This document shows, one piece after another, positions 1 to 6,264 of a DNA stretch of 10,845 nt (positions are counted from its first letter, which is position 1; each line of letters begins with the position of its first letter). This stretch comes from SZUA-442 sp051011415. GTDB lineage: Bacteria > Actinomycetota > Acidimicrobiia > Spongiisociales > UBA5794. The stretch covers positions 1 through 10,845 of the forward strand of contig JBPCTY010000104.1 of NCBI GenBank assembly GCA_051011415.1. The letters run 5' to 3'. The notes beneath the pieces are model-generated. The model ran no database searches, was not told where the DNA came from, and saw nothing but the letters and a program-made list of their open reading frames with translations. Made by a program: the position numbers and the translations under genes.

Positions 1-1397
1 CGCGACGCGGGAAGAACAGCAACAGCAGACAGAACGTAGGCGCCAAGAATCACGACAACGGCACCGAGCCCGATTGTGCTCAGTCGAGCTGATGTGTCAG
101 GGATGTCTCCGAACAGGCCGAGGAACAGCAGCGCAATACCAAACAACGTCACTGCACCGCCGACGATTGCACGAATCGTGAACGATCGTCTCGCAGGGGT
201 GGCAGCCCCCTCGTTCATCGCGGCCACCGGTGGCACTCTCGATGCCTGCAGCGCAGGCACAAAGCTCGACAGCACGGTCACACCGATGCCGACGACCAAG
301 CCAACAACGATGGTTCGTGGAGCCAGAACGAGCGAACCGCTCGGGAGAGCGATGCCAAATCCTTCGAGTGCCGCTCTGAGCAGCATCGCAAGACCGATGC
401 CGACGATGATGCCAATGACCGACGAAACTGCCCCAACGATCGAAGCCTCAAGGAGCACGATGCGGAGTGTCTGCCCTCGGGTCGAACCGATGGCTCGCAT
501 CAGGGCGAGCTCACGGAGCCGCTGCACCACCACGATGCGGAAGGTGTTGTAGATGATGAACGTCCCGACGAACAAGGCGACGAAAGCGAACACGAGCAGG
601 AAGGTCGTGAAGAATCCGAGTCCCTCCTGTAGCTCGGCTGCCTGCTCCTCTGATGCCGTCTGTGAGGACTGGGCGACTGCCCCTTCCGGGAGCACGGCCT
701 GGATGTCGACTACCAGCTGATCGATGTCTACGCCGGCATCCGCCTGGACCTGTGTTCCATCAACCTTGCCCGGCTGACCGATCACAATCTGGGTTGTCTC
801 TAGGTCGAAGAGCGCAAACGTCGCTCCACCAAGGTTGTCGAGTTCACCGAAACCGGTTGTCCCAACCATCGTGAACTCCTGCGGTCCAACGTCGTTGGAA
901 ACGACCGTCACGGTGTCGCCGATGGAATAGCCACCAAGCTCGGCGGAAGACACATCAAGTGCCGTCTCGTTCGGCCCCGCGGGAGGTCGTCCTTCGCGGA
1001 ATGTGACGGGACCCCACACACTCGGATCTGACGGGATGTAGGAAGCGAACTTCGGTGGCCCTGATGGACCAACGACCTCGCCATCCTTCCCGATAATCGG
1101 GACGCCCTGGCCCTGCAATGTCGCGGTAGCAACTGCGACGCCGTCGACGGCTGCGACGTCATCGACCATCGATTCGTCGAAGTACACACCTTGGCTGAAT
1201 GAGAACGGGCTATCGCTGGTGACGACAACATCGACACCTTCGAGAGCAGTGTCGAATATCCCGCTGAACGCCTTGCTGGTCGTGTCGGTATAGATGAATG
1301 TGCCCGAAATGAACGCGACGCCGAGCACGATCGAAAGCGCGGTGAGTGCAAGCCGTGTCTTGCGGTGAAGCAAGCTCTTGATAGCTGCTCTGAACAT
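1..1397 (-). CDS. FtsX/MacB-type ABC transporter permease, C-terminus beyond left edge
   Basis: Membrane subunit of an ABC exporter that probably moves lipids, peptides or other envelope molecules with the ATPase encoded just upstream. The frame is open from ATG at 1397 to base 1 (465 full codons), so the 3' end is missing. Translation shows a short basic N-terminus (MFRAAIKSLLHRKTR), a first membrane helix at about residues 16-36 (LALTALSIVLGVAFISG), and a large extracytoplasmic MacB_PCD-like domain to about 245. Then come the FtsX core helices, including FVALFVGTFIIYNTF followed by the typical cytoplasmic motif RLRELALMRAIGST, and further helices up to the edge. Many actinobacterial relatives are about 800-850 residues with two FtsX cores, so roughly half may be visible. 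The start lies 3 bases after the ATPase stop, with a G-rich Shine-Dalgarno inside the ATPase end, so the two are co-translated. The substrate cannot be read from sequence. Confidence 0.9.
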   Translation of the reverse strand, partial: MFRAAIKSLLHRKTRLALTALSIVLGVAFISGTFIYTDTTSKAFSGIFDTALEGVDVVVTSDSPFSFSQGVYFDESMVDDVAAVDGVAVATATLQGQGVPIIGKDGEVVGPSGPPKFASYIPSDPSVWGPVTFREGRPPAGPNETALDVSSAELGGYSIGDTVTVVSNDVGPQEFTMVGTTGFGELDNLGGATFALFDLETTQIVIGQPGKVDGTQVQADAGVDIDQLVVDIQAVLPEGAVAQSSQTASEEQAAELQEGLGFFTTFLLVFAFVALFVGTFIIYNTFRIVVVQRLRELALMRAIGSTRGQTLRIVLLEASIVGAVSSVIGIIVGIGLAMLLRAALEGFGIALPSGSLVLAPRTIVVGLVVGIGVTVLSSFVPALQASRVPPVAAMNEGAATPARRSFTIRAIVGGAVTLFGIALLFLGLFGDIPDTSARLSTIGLGAVVVILGAYVLSAVAVLPAS

Positions 1398-1400
1398 GGG

Positions 1401-2126
1401 TCAGCCCCCGAGGACCTTGAGCCTGTCGAGGACCCGATCGGGTGTTGGCTCTGACATCTCGTCGACCGTCTTGCCGTCGTCGAGGAACAGGATGCGATCG
1501 GCATAGCTTGCGGCAACCGCGTCATGTGTCACCATCACGATGGTCTGGCCGTACTCGTCTACGGCGCTGCGCATGAATGCCAGCAGCTCGGCTCCGGACG
1601 TTGAGTCGAGGTTGCCGCTTGGTTCATCGGCAAAGATGATTCGTGGGCGCGCTACTAGTGCCCGTGCTGCGGCAACCCGCTGCTGCTGGCCTCCGGACAA
1701 TTCGCTCGGCCTGTGCCCGAGCCGATCGTCGAGTCGAACGGTCTCAACGACCTGATCGAACCACTCCTCATCCGGCTTGGTGCCCGCAATTGTCATGGGC
1801 AGAAGAATGTTCTCTTTGGCATTCAGTGTCGGGACAAGGTTGAACGCCTGGAAGACAAAACCAACCTGCTCTCTTCGAAGGACAGTGAGATCTTTGTCCT
1901 TGAGCGATCCGAGGTCCACTTCCCCGATGTAGGCGTTGCCAGAAGTCAGTGTGTCGAGGCCTGCAACACAATGCAGAAGGGTTGACTTTCCCGAGCCCGA
2001 TGGCCCCATGATCGCGGTGAACTTGCCTTCTTCGAACTCAGCCGTGACACCGTTGAGTGCGGCGACTGCCATGTCGTCACGTCCGTAGACCTTTGTCCCG
2101 GATTCGACGCGTGCTGCGTACTCCAT
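1401..2126 (-). CDS. ABC transporter ATP-binding protein, MacB/LolD class
   Basis: Cytoplasmic ATPase (241 residues, normal for this class) that powers the FtsX-type permease encoded directly downstream. All catalytic motifs are intact: Walker A GPSGSGKST at 41-49, Q-loop Q93 in FVFQAFNLVPT, signature LSGGQQQR at 143-150, Walker B RIIFADE at 162-168 followed by PSGNLDS, and the H-loop histidine at 201 in VMVTHDA. The sequence FNLVPTLNAKENILLP and the DEPSGNLDS form are typical of the LolD/MacB/FtsE subgroup rather than of importers. The ATG at 2126 has a GAGGGGG Shine-Dalgarno about 4 bases upstream. It forms one transcription unit with the permease. A terminator at 2241-2266 separates it from the upstream regulator unit. 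Confidence 0.95.
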   Translation of the reverse strand: MEYAARVESGTKVYGRDDMAVAALNGVTAEFEEGKFTAIMGPSGSGKSTLLHCVAGLDTLTSGNAYIGEVDLGSLKDKDLTVLRREQVGFVFQAFNLVPTLNAKENILLPMTIAGTKPDEEWFDQVVETVRLDDRLGHRPSELSGGQQQRVAAARALVARPRIIFADEPSGNLDSTSGAELLAFMRSAVDEYGQTIVMVTHDAVAASYADRILFLDDGKTVDEMSEPTPDRVLDRLKVLGG

Positions 2127-2240
2127 TGTTCCCCCTCGACGGGCGCCGCACCAGAGATCGCGGCTCCACGGATTTGAGTCAGGGGAGGGAGGCTATCGAA
2201 CCGGTGTTGCCAGTTCTCCTGTTTGCCGCCCTGTGCCACG
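2127..2240 (-). promoter_or_regulatory. Leader/promoter interval of the ABC operon
   Basis: Short non-coding interval between the upstream terminator and the ATPase start. A promoter for the ABC operon is expected here because the upstream unit ends in a terminator, but I see no convincing -35/-10 pair. The one notable element is TATCGAAC at 2194-2201 (GTTCGATA on the coding strand), which also occurs twice in the regulator's own promoter (3708-3715 and 3739-3746). That may mark a shared operator. The call rests on position and is weak. Confidence 0.35.
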
Positions 2241-2266
2241 AAGAAACCCCTGCGTCGAGCAGGGGC
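2241..2266 (-). terminator. Intrinsic terminator after regulator/small-protein unit
   Basis: Read on the minus strand, a perfect 7-bp stem CCCCTGC/GCAGGGG (2247-2265) with a 5-base TCGAC loop is followed at once by TTTCTT (2246-2241). It lies about 50 bases past the stop of the 81-residue gene and before the ABC operon. The T-run is short and interrupted, so termination may be incomplete. Confidence 0.7.
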
Positions 2267-2315
2267 ATCCTCGATCGATTGTGGCGCAATTTCTACGCCA
2301 CCGCGTGCTGGTTGA

Positions 2316-2561
2316 TCACGCGGCTTGCTTGAGGTGGTCGGTCTCGGTTGATCGAACCTCGAGTACGAGGATGTGGCCGTCGACAAGCTCTGGCGTGTCC
2401 GGCAGCATCCACGCACCGAAGCGAACGATCGATCTGGCGATCCCTCTCCTCAGGCTCCGCTTTGTCCCGCCCGTGGTCCAGGCGGTGCGGAGTTCGTGAC
2501 TCAGCTCTTGGGTGTAGGCGGCGATGTACATGTCGTTGGTGTGATGATTGTGTGGGCTCAT
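2316..2561 (-). CDS. 81-residue protein of unknown function coupled to ArsR-type regulator
   Basis: I do not recognise a family. The protein (81 residues) begins MSPHNHHTND, has a central basic stretch (TKRSLRRGIARSIVRFG, about 34-50), the sequence AWMLPDTPELVDGH and a hydrophobic strand-like ILVLEV near the end. There is no signal peptide or clear membrane helix. Its ATG overlaps the stop of the regulator as ATGA (2558-2561), and a GGGAGG Shine-Dalgarno sits inside the regulator's last codons. This strongly supports it as a real, translationally coupled gene. It could be a partner or antagonist of the regulator, but that is inference from position only. Confidence 0.75.
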   Translation of the reverse strand: MSPHNHHTNDMYIAAYTQELSHELRTAWTTGGTKRSLRRGIARSIVRFGAWMLPDTPELVDGHILVLEVRSTETDHLKQAA

Positions 2562-3661
2562 GCTTCCTCCCTTCCCTTGGTGCCATGGATGTAGTCATCC
2601 AGCACCGAGGCAGCGTCTGTGATCGTGTCGTCGCGAAGCGAATACCGCTTCTCGGAACCAACGCTGACGCGGACGAGGCCTGCTGTCCGCAGCAGCATCA
2701 TGTGGTGGTGCAGTGTTGACTTCGAGATTTCCGAGCGTTCGGCGAGCTCGGCAAGTGTGGCGTCCTGCTCGGCGAGGCTGCGAAGAATCCGCAGTCTCCT
2801 CTCGTCGCCGAGAGCCTTGTGCATCTTGACGATCCACTGGGGTGGTGCGTCACCTTCCGTCTCCACGTGTTCGTCGGCAACCGGGTATCCGAGCATGAAG
2901 AACTCTGTGCCGGGTGCAAACACAACCCAGGGCCTCGCCACCATGGTGGGTACCAACACAATGGGTTGCACAGCGTGGTTGTCGGTCAGGTTGATCCCAG
3001 AGGTCGATATCTCCAAGAGCCTTTCAGGCGAAATGCGGCGAGCCATCGCTCGCTTCGATGCAACGTCCGCCTCAAGATATGGACGGAATCCCGCTTCGCG
3101 GGTTGCGAACGACTCGCGCTGCACATCACGAAGCGTGCCGACGATGAGACCGAGCGTGTCCTCGGGCTTCATCAACAGCAGATGCCGGATCGCATCCCTC
3201 CAACGCTTAACCCCGACATCCTGTGTCTCCACGAGTCCGAGCAGCGCTTCAACCGCATCGGATGATCCTTCAGCGGCATCAGCAACGACTTCCCGGTCCT
3301 CATCTCCGAATGGCTCGTGGAGTTGGACCAACCGGAAACGAAGATCGGCAGGATCCATGCCGCCGAGATAGTCGATGAAGCCGTCCACGGTCCCTCCATC
3401 ACCGGCATCCGGGAGGAGAGGGAGGAGCGAGATCCAGATGTCGCCGCATCCGACGTCTTTGATTTTTCCGATGGTTTCTGGGCTCAGAGCGGCCTCGAAG
3501 TCGTCGTACCAGGGTTCTCCGAGGTCGAGACCATCCAGACCGTCTCCGCCCCATCGATCAGACATGATCCACAATGCGCACAGCAGGTCTGCTGCTGAGT
3601 TGACCATCAAACGAAGGCTGAGCGGCGGTTTCTTGGGTGATGTGTAGTCGGCAACCTTCAT
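2558..3661 (-). CDS. ArsR-type winged-helix transcriptional regulator with large N-terminal domain
   Basis: DNA-binding regulator of 367 residues, far longer than classical ArsR/SmtB proteins (about 100). The C-terminal winged-helix domain spans about 279-345: MHKALGDERRLRILRSLAE, then the HTH LAELAERSEISKSTLHHHMMLLRTAGLV with recognition helix about 313-327, then the wing VRVSVGSEKRYSL. The roughly 275-residue N-terminal part resembles the effector region of actinobacterial ArsR proteins with a DUF5937-like domain. No cysteine metal site typical of SmtB is visible, so the ligand is probably not a metal. The ATG at 3661 has AGGTG about 7 bases upstream. It lies behind a strong promoter overlapped by an inverted repeat, which suggests autoregulation, and is coupled to the small downstream gene. 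Confidence 0.88.
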   Translation of the reverse strand: MKVADYTSPKKPPLSLRLMVNSAADLLCALWIMSDRWGGDGLDGLDLGEPWYDDFEAALSPETIGKIKDVGCGDIWISLLPLLPDAGDGGTVDGFIDYLGGMDPADLRFRLVQLHEPFGDEDREVVADAAEGSSDAVEALLGLVETQDVGVKRWRDAIRHLLLMKPEDTLGLIVGTLRDVQRESFATREAGFRPYLEADVASKRAMARRISPERLLEISTSGINLTDNHAVQPIVLVPTMVARPWVVFAPGTEFFMLGYPVADEHVETEGDAPPQWIVKMHKALGDERRLRILRSLAEQDATLAELAERSEISKSTLHHHMMLLRTAGLVRVSVGSEKRYSLRDDTITDAASVLDDYIHGTKGREEA

Positions 3662-3696
3662 GTCGCACCTGTCGAATCAGTCAATGAGTTCCTAGT

Positions 3697-3716
3697 CGTT
3701 CGAACATTATCGAACG
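3697..3716 (-). promoter_or_regulatory. Inverted-repeat operator enclosing the -10 box
   Basis: A perfect inverted repeat CGTTCGA (3697-3703) / TCGAACG (3710-3716) flanks the 6-base spacer ACATTA, which is the likely -10 element. Such placement blocks RNA polymerase when a dimeric repressor binds. The downstream ArsR-type protein is the obvious candidate binder. The binding itself is inference. Confidence 0.7.
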
Positions 3717-3732
3717 TCCAAAGGGATGTCAA
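3704..3732 (-). promoter_or_regulatory. Sigma-70-type promoter of the ArsR-type regulator
   Basis: On the minus strand a perfect -35 TTGACA (3732-3727) is followed after 17 bases by TAATGT (3709-3704). An alternative -10, GATAAT (3711-3706), has a 15-base spacer. A transcript would start near 3697, leaving a leader of about 36 bases before the ATG at 3661. The -10 box lies inside the spacer of an inverted repeat. Confidence 0.75.
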
Positions 3733-3740
3733 CACCAATA

Positions 3741-3766
3741 TCGAACAAATTCGAAAAGTTTCGAAC
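3741..3766. repeat. Three TCGAAC/TCGAAA hexamers at exact 10-bp spacing
   Basis: TCGAAC (3741-3746), TCGAAA (3751-3756) and TCGAAC (3761-3766) are each separated by 4 bases. Two more units with the same 10-bp step lie at 3700-3705 and 3710-3715, 31 bp (about three helical turns) from this cluster. All five are on one face of the helix and flank the -35 box. They could be accessory binding sites or a curved, AT-rich upstream element. Confidence 0.7.
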
Positions 3767-3777
3767 GCAGGTGGCTG

Positions 3778-5478
3778 CTACTCAGATGCAGTGGCGGTAG
3801 ATTCGGTCTCCTCGACCCAACGAACCGTTGCGGTGATCTCTCTGCCAACGTCTTCAGCGACATTTCGCGCAAGCTCGAAGGTCGAGGGTGGGGTATCGGG
3901 CCCGATGAGATCGACGGTCAGTTGGTCGGATGTGAACTCGAGGCTCACGATCCGCAGCCTGGTGTCTTCGCCAAGCCAGTCGACCACCGCATCGGTTGCC
4001 GACCGCAGGTCGGTTGAGCTTTGAATGATGTTGCGTGCTGTGAGTGCGAGGGGGATCGAGATGAGGACAACAGCCAGGGCAACGGCGGCGAACGAGACAC
4101 GGATCCGATTCCGCCGGTGGTACAGCCGCCCCCACGAACCGTATCCGACGAGGACGAAGACCAGACCCGCCATCAAGATGATTGAGAACAGGTTGGTGAG
4201 GAACAAGAGCAGTGCACCAACCGCCTCGGAGAGATCGCCTGCATGGAGGGTCAAGCCGATGACGGCCAACGGTGGAACCAGAGCGATTGCAACGGCGACG
4301 CCAGGGAGCGCATCGGTTGACTCGGCGCGTGAGACTCCATAGGCACCAGCCGCACCTGCGGCCAGCGCAATACCGAGATCGAGCAGATTGGGTGACGTGC
4401 GGGACGTGACCTGTCCGTTCTGGACGACTGCCTGGAGGTCAGGGATGACGGCTGCAAGCAGCCATGCCAACGCTACGGCTCCGAAGGCGCCCGCTGCGGT
4501 GATCAGAGCCGAGTATGCGGTCGACTTGCTCTTTCCGTTGATGAGCCCCGCGGCTGTGCCGAGGATCGGTGTCATGAGTGGAGCAACAAGCATGGCGCCG
4601 ATGACGACTGCGGTGGAGTCCGTTGCGATTCCGAACGTGGCGATGGTTGTGGCAAGCGCCATGAGTATTGCGAAGCGCCACAACCGTTCATTTCTGTTGC
4701 GCTTGTGGAGAAAGACCCGGTTCTCGACCTCTTCAGCCTCCGCGGCATCCATTTCGTGGCGCGATAGCCAGTAGGTGACGATGCCGTACGTATCTGCGGG
4801 ACTCAGGGTGCCTGCCGCATCCCTGCTCACAATGGAGAACCAGACCCCGATAATCGCTCGGATCACGACGAGGATTGCTCCGCCAACCACGATGAGTGCA
4901 ACCGACTGGGTCGGAAACAGAAACATGAGCGCGCCGACCGTGATTGCGATCATCCCACGGACGAATACCCAGGAGTTCGCCCCCGTCTCGTGCCATCTGC
5001 GGATGCTTGACCAGATGTCGAGCACTCCTCTGACCACGAGCACGCCGGCGAGGAAGTAGCCAGCGACTTCGAGGGTCTCTCTTGGCCACACGATGAGTAC
5101 GACGCCCGCAACGATGGCGGCGATCGGCTGCAGATATGGTCCAAGCTTTTGCTGGGTCGATCCGTCAGCCCGCGCTCCTCGCGACCGGAATTCGCTGACC
5201 ATCTCGAACAGGCCGAACGCGACCAGCCCGATGCCGACGATTTCCTCGAGAGCTGTGAAGGCCCAAGGCTCGGCTGCAACGAAGATGAGGATCACGAGGG
5301 CAACCAAACCCTGAACGACAACGAGGGTCAGCGTGCCAGTGTGCCGATCGTTCCCCTTGGCGTCCGGCGATGGCTCAGCGAACTCGATGTCACCCTCAAC
5401 CACCGGTTCGAGCTCACCGGTTGGATGGGCCGACTCGGGCGAATCCGGGTCGTTGGGGTCGTGTGGGCCGTCGGTCAC
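3778..5478 (-). CDS. HdeD-like (DUF308) / DUF389 fusion membrane protein
   Basis: Integral membrane protein of 566 residues with two recognisable modules. After an acidic, proline-rich cytoplasmic N-terminus (1-45), residues about 50-218 form a six-helix HdeD/DUF308-like unit with the characteristic alternation of short helices (LVVVQGLVALVILIFVA, IVAGVVLIVWP, GMIAITVGALMFLFP). Residues about 265-480 form a DUF389 domain (TIGR00341-like) with its conserved core: TTIATFGIATDSTAVVIGAM, LVAPLMTPILG, and LPGVAVAIALVPPLAVIG. A soluble tail (about 485-566) follows. HdeD proteins are tied to acid-stress tolerance in enterobacteria; DUF389 has no settled function, so transport or envelope stress roles are only guesses. 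The start is GTG at 5478 with AGGA about 9 bases upstream. The gene is probably monocistronic and divergent from the SAM-riboswitch operon. Confidence 0.88.
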   Translation of the reverse strand: MTDGPHDPNDPDSPESAHPTGELEPVVEGDIEFAEPSPDAKGNDRHTGTLTLVVVQGLVALVILIFVAAEPWAFTALEEIVGIGLVAFGLFEMVSEFRSRGARADGSTQQKLGPYLQPIAAIVAGVVLIVWPRETLEVAGYFLAGVLVVRGVLDIWSSIRRWHETGANSWVFVRGMIAITVGALMFLFPTQSVALIVVGGAILVVIRAIIGVWFSIVSRDAAGTLSPADTYGIVTYWLSRHEMDAAEAEEVENRVFLHKRNRNERLWRFAILMALATTIATFGIATDSTAVVIGAMLVAPLMTPILGTAAGLINGKSKSTAYSALITAAGAFGAVALAWLLAAVIPDLQAVVQNGQVTSRTSPNLLDLGIALAAGAAGAYGVSRAESTDALPGVAVAIALVPPLAVIGLTLHAGDLSEAVGALLLFLTNLFSIILMAGLVFVLVGYGSWGRLYHRRNRIRVSFAAVALAVVLISIPLALTARNIIQSSTDLRSATDAVVDWLGEDTRLRIVSLEFTSDQLTVDLIGPDTPPSTFELARNVAEDVGREITATVRWVEETESTATASE

Positions 5479-5510
5479 GGCGCAATCCTACGCCGTCACG
5501 GTGCGTGGAT

Positions 5511-5536
5511 TTGGCAGGTTGATACATGTGTATGCT
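5511..5536 (+). promoter_or_regulatory. Possible promoter of the SAM-riboswitch operon
   Basis: TTGGCA (5511-5516) and TATGCT (5531-5536) resemble -35 and -10 boxes, but the 14-base spacer is short, so only the -10 may be right. A start about 7 bases after TATGCT would fall near 5543, exactly where the riboswitch P1 begins, which is why I list it. Confidence 0.35.
5522..5533. repeat. Small inverted repeat in divergent intergenic region
   Basis: ATACA (5522-5526) and TGTAT (5529-5533) form a perfect 5-bp inverted repeat around TG, overlapping the proposed -10 of the plus-strand operon. It sits between divergently transcribed genes and could be an operator. Its small size makes chance a real alternative. 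Confidence 0.3.
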
Positions 5537-5540
5537 GGCG

Positions 5541-5623
5541 GTCTCATTAAGAGCAGCTGAGGGACAGGCCCTGAGAAGCTGCGGCAACCTGCATATGCAA
5601 GGTGCCAATGCCTGATCGATGAG
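5541..5623 (+). promoter_or_regulatory. SAM riboswitch aptamer (SAM-I superfamily, no P4 arm)
   Basis: Senses S-adenosylmethionine and should lower expression of the downstream sulfur/methionine operon when SAM is plentiful. Diagnostic S-box features are present in order: P1 5' strand CTCAT (5543-5547), AAGAG, P2 strand GCAGC (5553-5557), core GAGGGACAGGCCC (5559-5571), GAGAAGC, P2 3' strand GCTGC (5578-5582), invariant GGCAACC (5583-5589), P3 hairpin ACCTGCATATGCAAGGT (5587-5603), then GGTGCCAA, and the P1 3' strand ATGAG (5619-5623). Only about 10 bases lie between the GGTGCCAA segment and P1, too few for the P4 hairpin of textbook SAM-I. This may therefore be a SAM-I/SAM-IV variant form. 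It lies immediately upstream of the operon that contains MetZ, which fits. Confidence 0.9.
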
Positions 5624-5662
5624 TTTCAGCCTGTCCCTCACCTACAACAGGAGAGGTTGACG
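5624..5662 (+). promoter_or_regulatory. Riboswitch expression platform, probably translational
   Basis: CCTGTCCCTCA (5630-5640) is an exact 11-base reverse complement of TGAGGGACAGG in the aptamer (5558-5568). The same segment can instead form CCTGT (5630-5634) / ACAGG (5647-5651), covering the start of the Shine-Dalgarno GGAGAGG (5650-5656). The model is that with SAM bound the aptamer keeps its core and the free strand masks the ribosome site. Without SAM the strand invades the aptamer and frees the site. No terminator hairpin with a T-run is seen, supporting control of translation. Pairings are read by eye, not folded. Confidence 0.65.
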
Positions 5663-5851
5663 ATGACTGACACGGCCGAGGAACGTCTGACGTACCGATT
5701 GCTCACGGGACCTGACGATCACGCGTTCTGTCTGAGGGTTGCTGAAGCCATCGCTGATGGCTACTCCCTCTACGGCTCGCCATCGATAGCGGTGCGCGAC
5801 GGTGAGGTCATTGCAGCGCAAGCCGTCGTCCTCCAAGGGGTGGCACCGTGA
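5663..5851 (+). CDS. DUF1737-domain small protein
   Basis: Cytoplasmic protein of 62 residues matching the DUF1737 pattern: YRLLTGPDDHAFCLRVAEAI (11-30), then GYSLYGSPSIAV (33-44), a turn with DGEVI, and AAQAVV (51-56). Its biochemical role is not established. As first gene behind the SAM riboswitch and overlapping the rhodanese gene (GTGA, 5848-5851), it is likely a small partner of the sulfur-transfer or MetZ proteins, which is inference. I chose ATG at 5663 because GGAGAGG (5650-5656) lies 6 bases before it. A TTG at 5657 in the same frame directly abuts the Shine-Dalgarno. The single cysteine C23 is worth noting given the sulfur context. Confidence 0.85.
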   Translation: MTDTAEERLTYRLLTGPDDHAFCLRVAEAIADGYSLYGSPSIAVRDGEVIAAQAVVLQGVAP

Positions 5852-6264
5852 CGTACGCAGGAGACGTAACCCCGGAGCAGGCGTATCAGGCGATCTCAGA
5901 TGATCCCAACGCTGTCTTGGTCGACGTCCGCACAAAGCCGGAACTCGCATACGTCGGCACCGCTGACCTTTCACCCCTGGGCAAGCGGGTGATCGCCATC
6001 GAGTGGCAACAGTTCCCAACTGGCGAACAGAACCCCAACTTTGTTGAGGAGCTGCGTGCTTACGGGATCGGGAATGATCAGGCCGTCTACTTCTTGTGTC
6101 GGAGTGGGGCGCGTTCACGCTTCGCTGCCGTCACAGCGACGAGTGCTGGTTTCGAACGTGCCCACAACATCGCCGATGGCTTCGAAGGACCGCCGAACCC
6201 GCAGGGACAGCGTGGGACACAGGCCGGATGGAAAGCAGCAGATCTGCCATGGAGGCAGTCATGA
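5848..6264 (+). CDS. Rhodanese-like sulfurtransferase
   Basis: Single-domain rhodanese of 138 residues that probably carries sulfur as a persulfide on a cysteine. The N-terminal part has the fold signature VLVDVRTKPELAYVG (about 23-37). The active-site loop CRSGARSR begins with C84 after strand AVYFL. The end, IADGFEGPPNPQGQRGTQ then GWKAADLPWRQS, is the form seen in rhodaneses that travel with MetZ. The start is GTG at 5848, overlapping the previous stop as GTGA, with AAGGGG upstream. Its stop overlaps the MetZ start as ATGA (6261-6264). The context suggests it supplies or traffics sulfur for homocysteine synthesis. The donor (thiosulfate, cysteine persulfide or other) cannot be read from sequence. 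Confidence 0.92.
   Translation: MTYAGDVTPEQAYQAISDDPNAVLVDVRTKPELAYVGTADLSPLGKRVIAIEWQQFPTGEQNPNFVEELRAYGIGNDQAVYFLCRSGARSRFAAVTATSAGFERAHNIADGFEGPPNPQGQRGTQAGWKAADLPWRQS

Noticed and set aside
908..1525. Minus-strand open frame spanning the end of the ATPase and start of the permease
   Set aside because: It is out of frame with both, and its serine/arginine-rich product matches nothing. The permease frame from 1397 gives proper membrane helices.
2619..3371. Open frame of 250 codons opposite the ArsR-type gene
   Set aside because: Serine/arginine-rich antisense shadow of a well-supported gene.
3697..3716. LexA/SOS box
   Set aside because: Gram-positive LexA boxes read TCGAAC-N4-GTTCGA. Here the inward orientation is wrong (GTTCGA outside left, TCGAAC right) and the N4-spaced units are direct repeats, so an SOS role is not supported.
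3766..3790. Terminator after the DUF389 gene
   Set aside because: Only a weak GCAG/CTGC stem and no T-run on the minus strand.
6096..6260. Longer N-terminus for MetZ
   Set aside because: The extra residues overlap the rhodanese gene in another frame and have no homology. ATG 6261 has GGAGG at the right distance.
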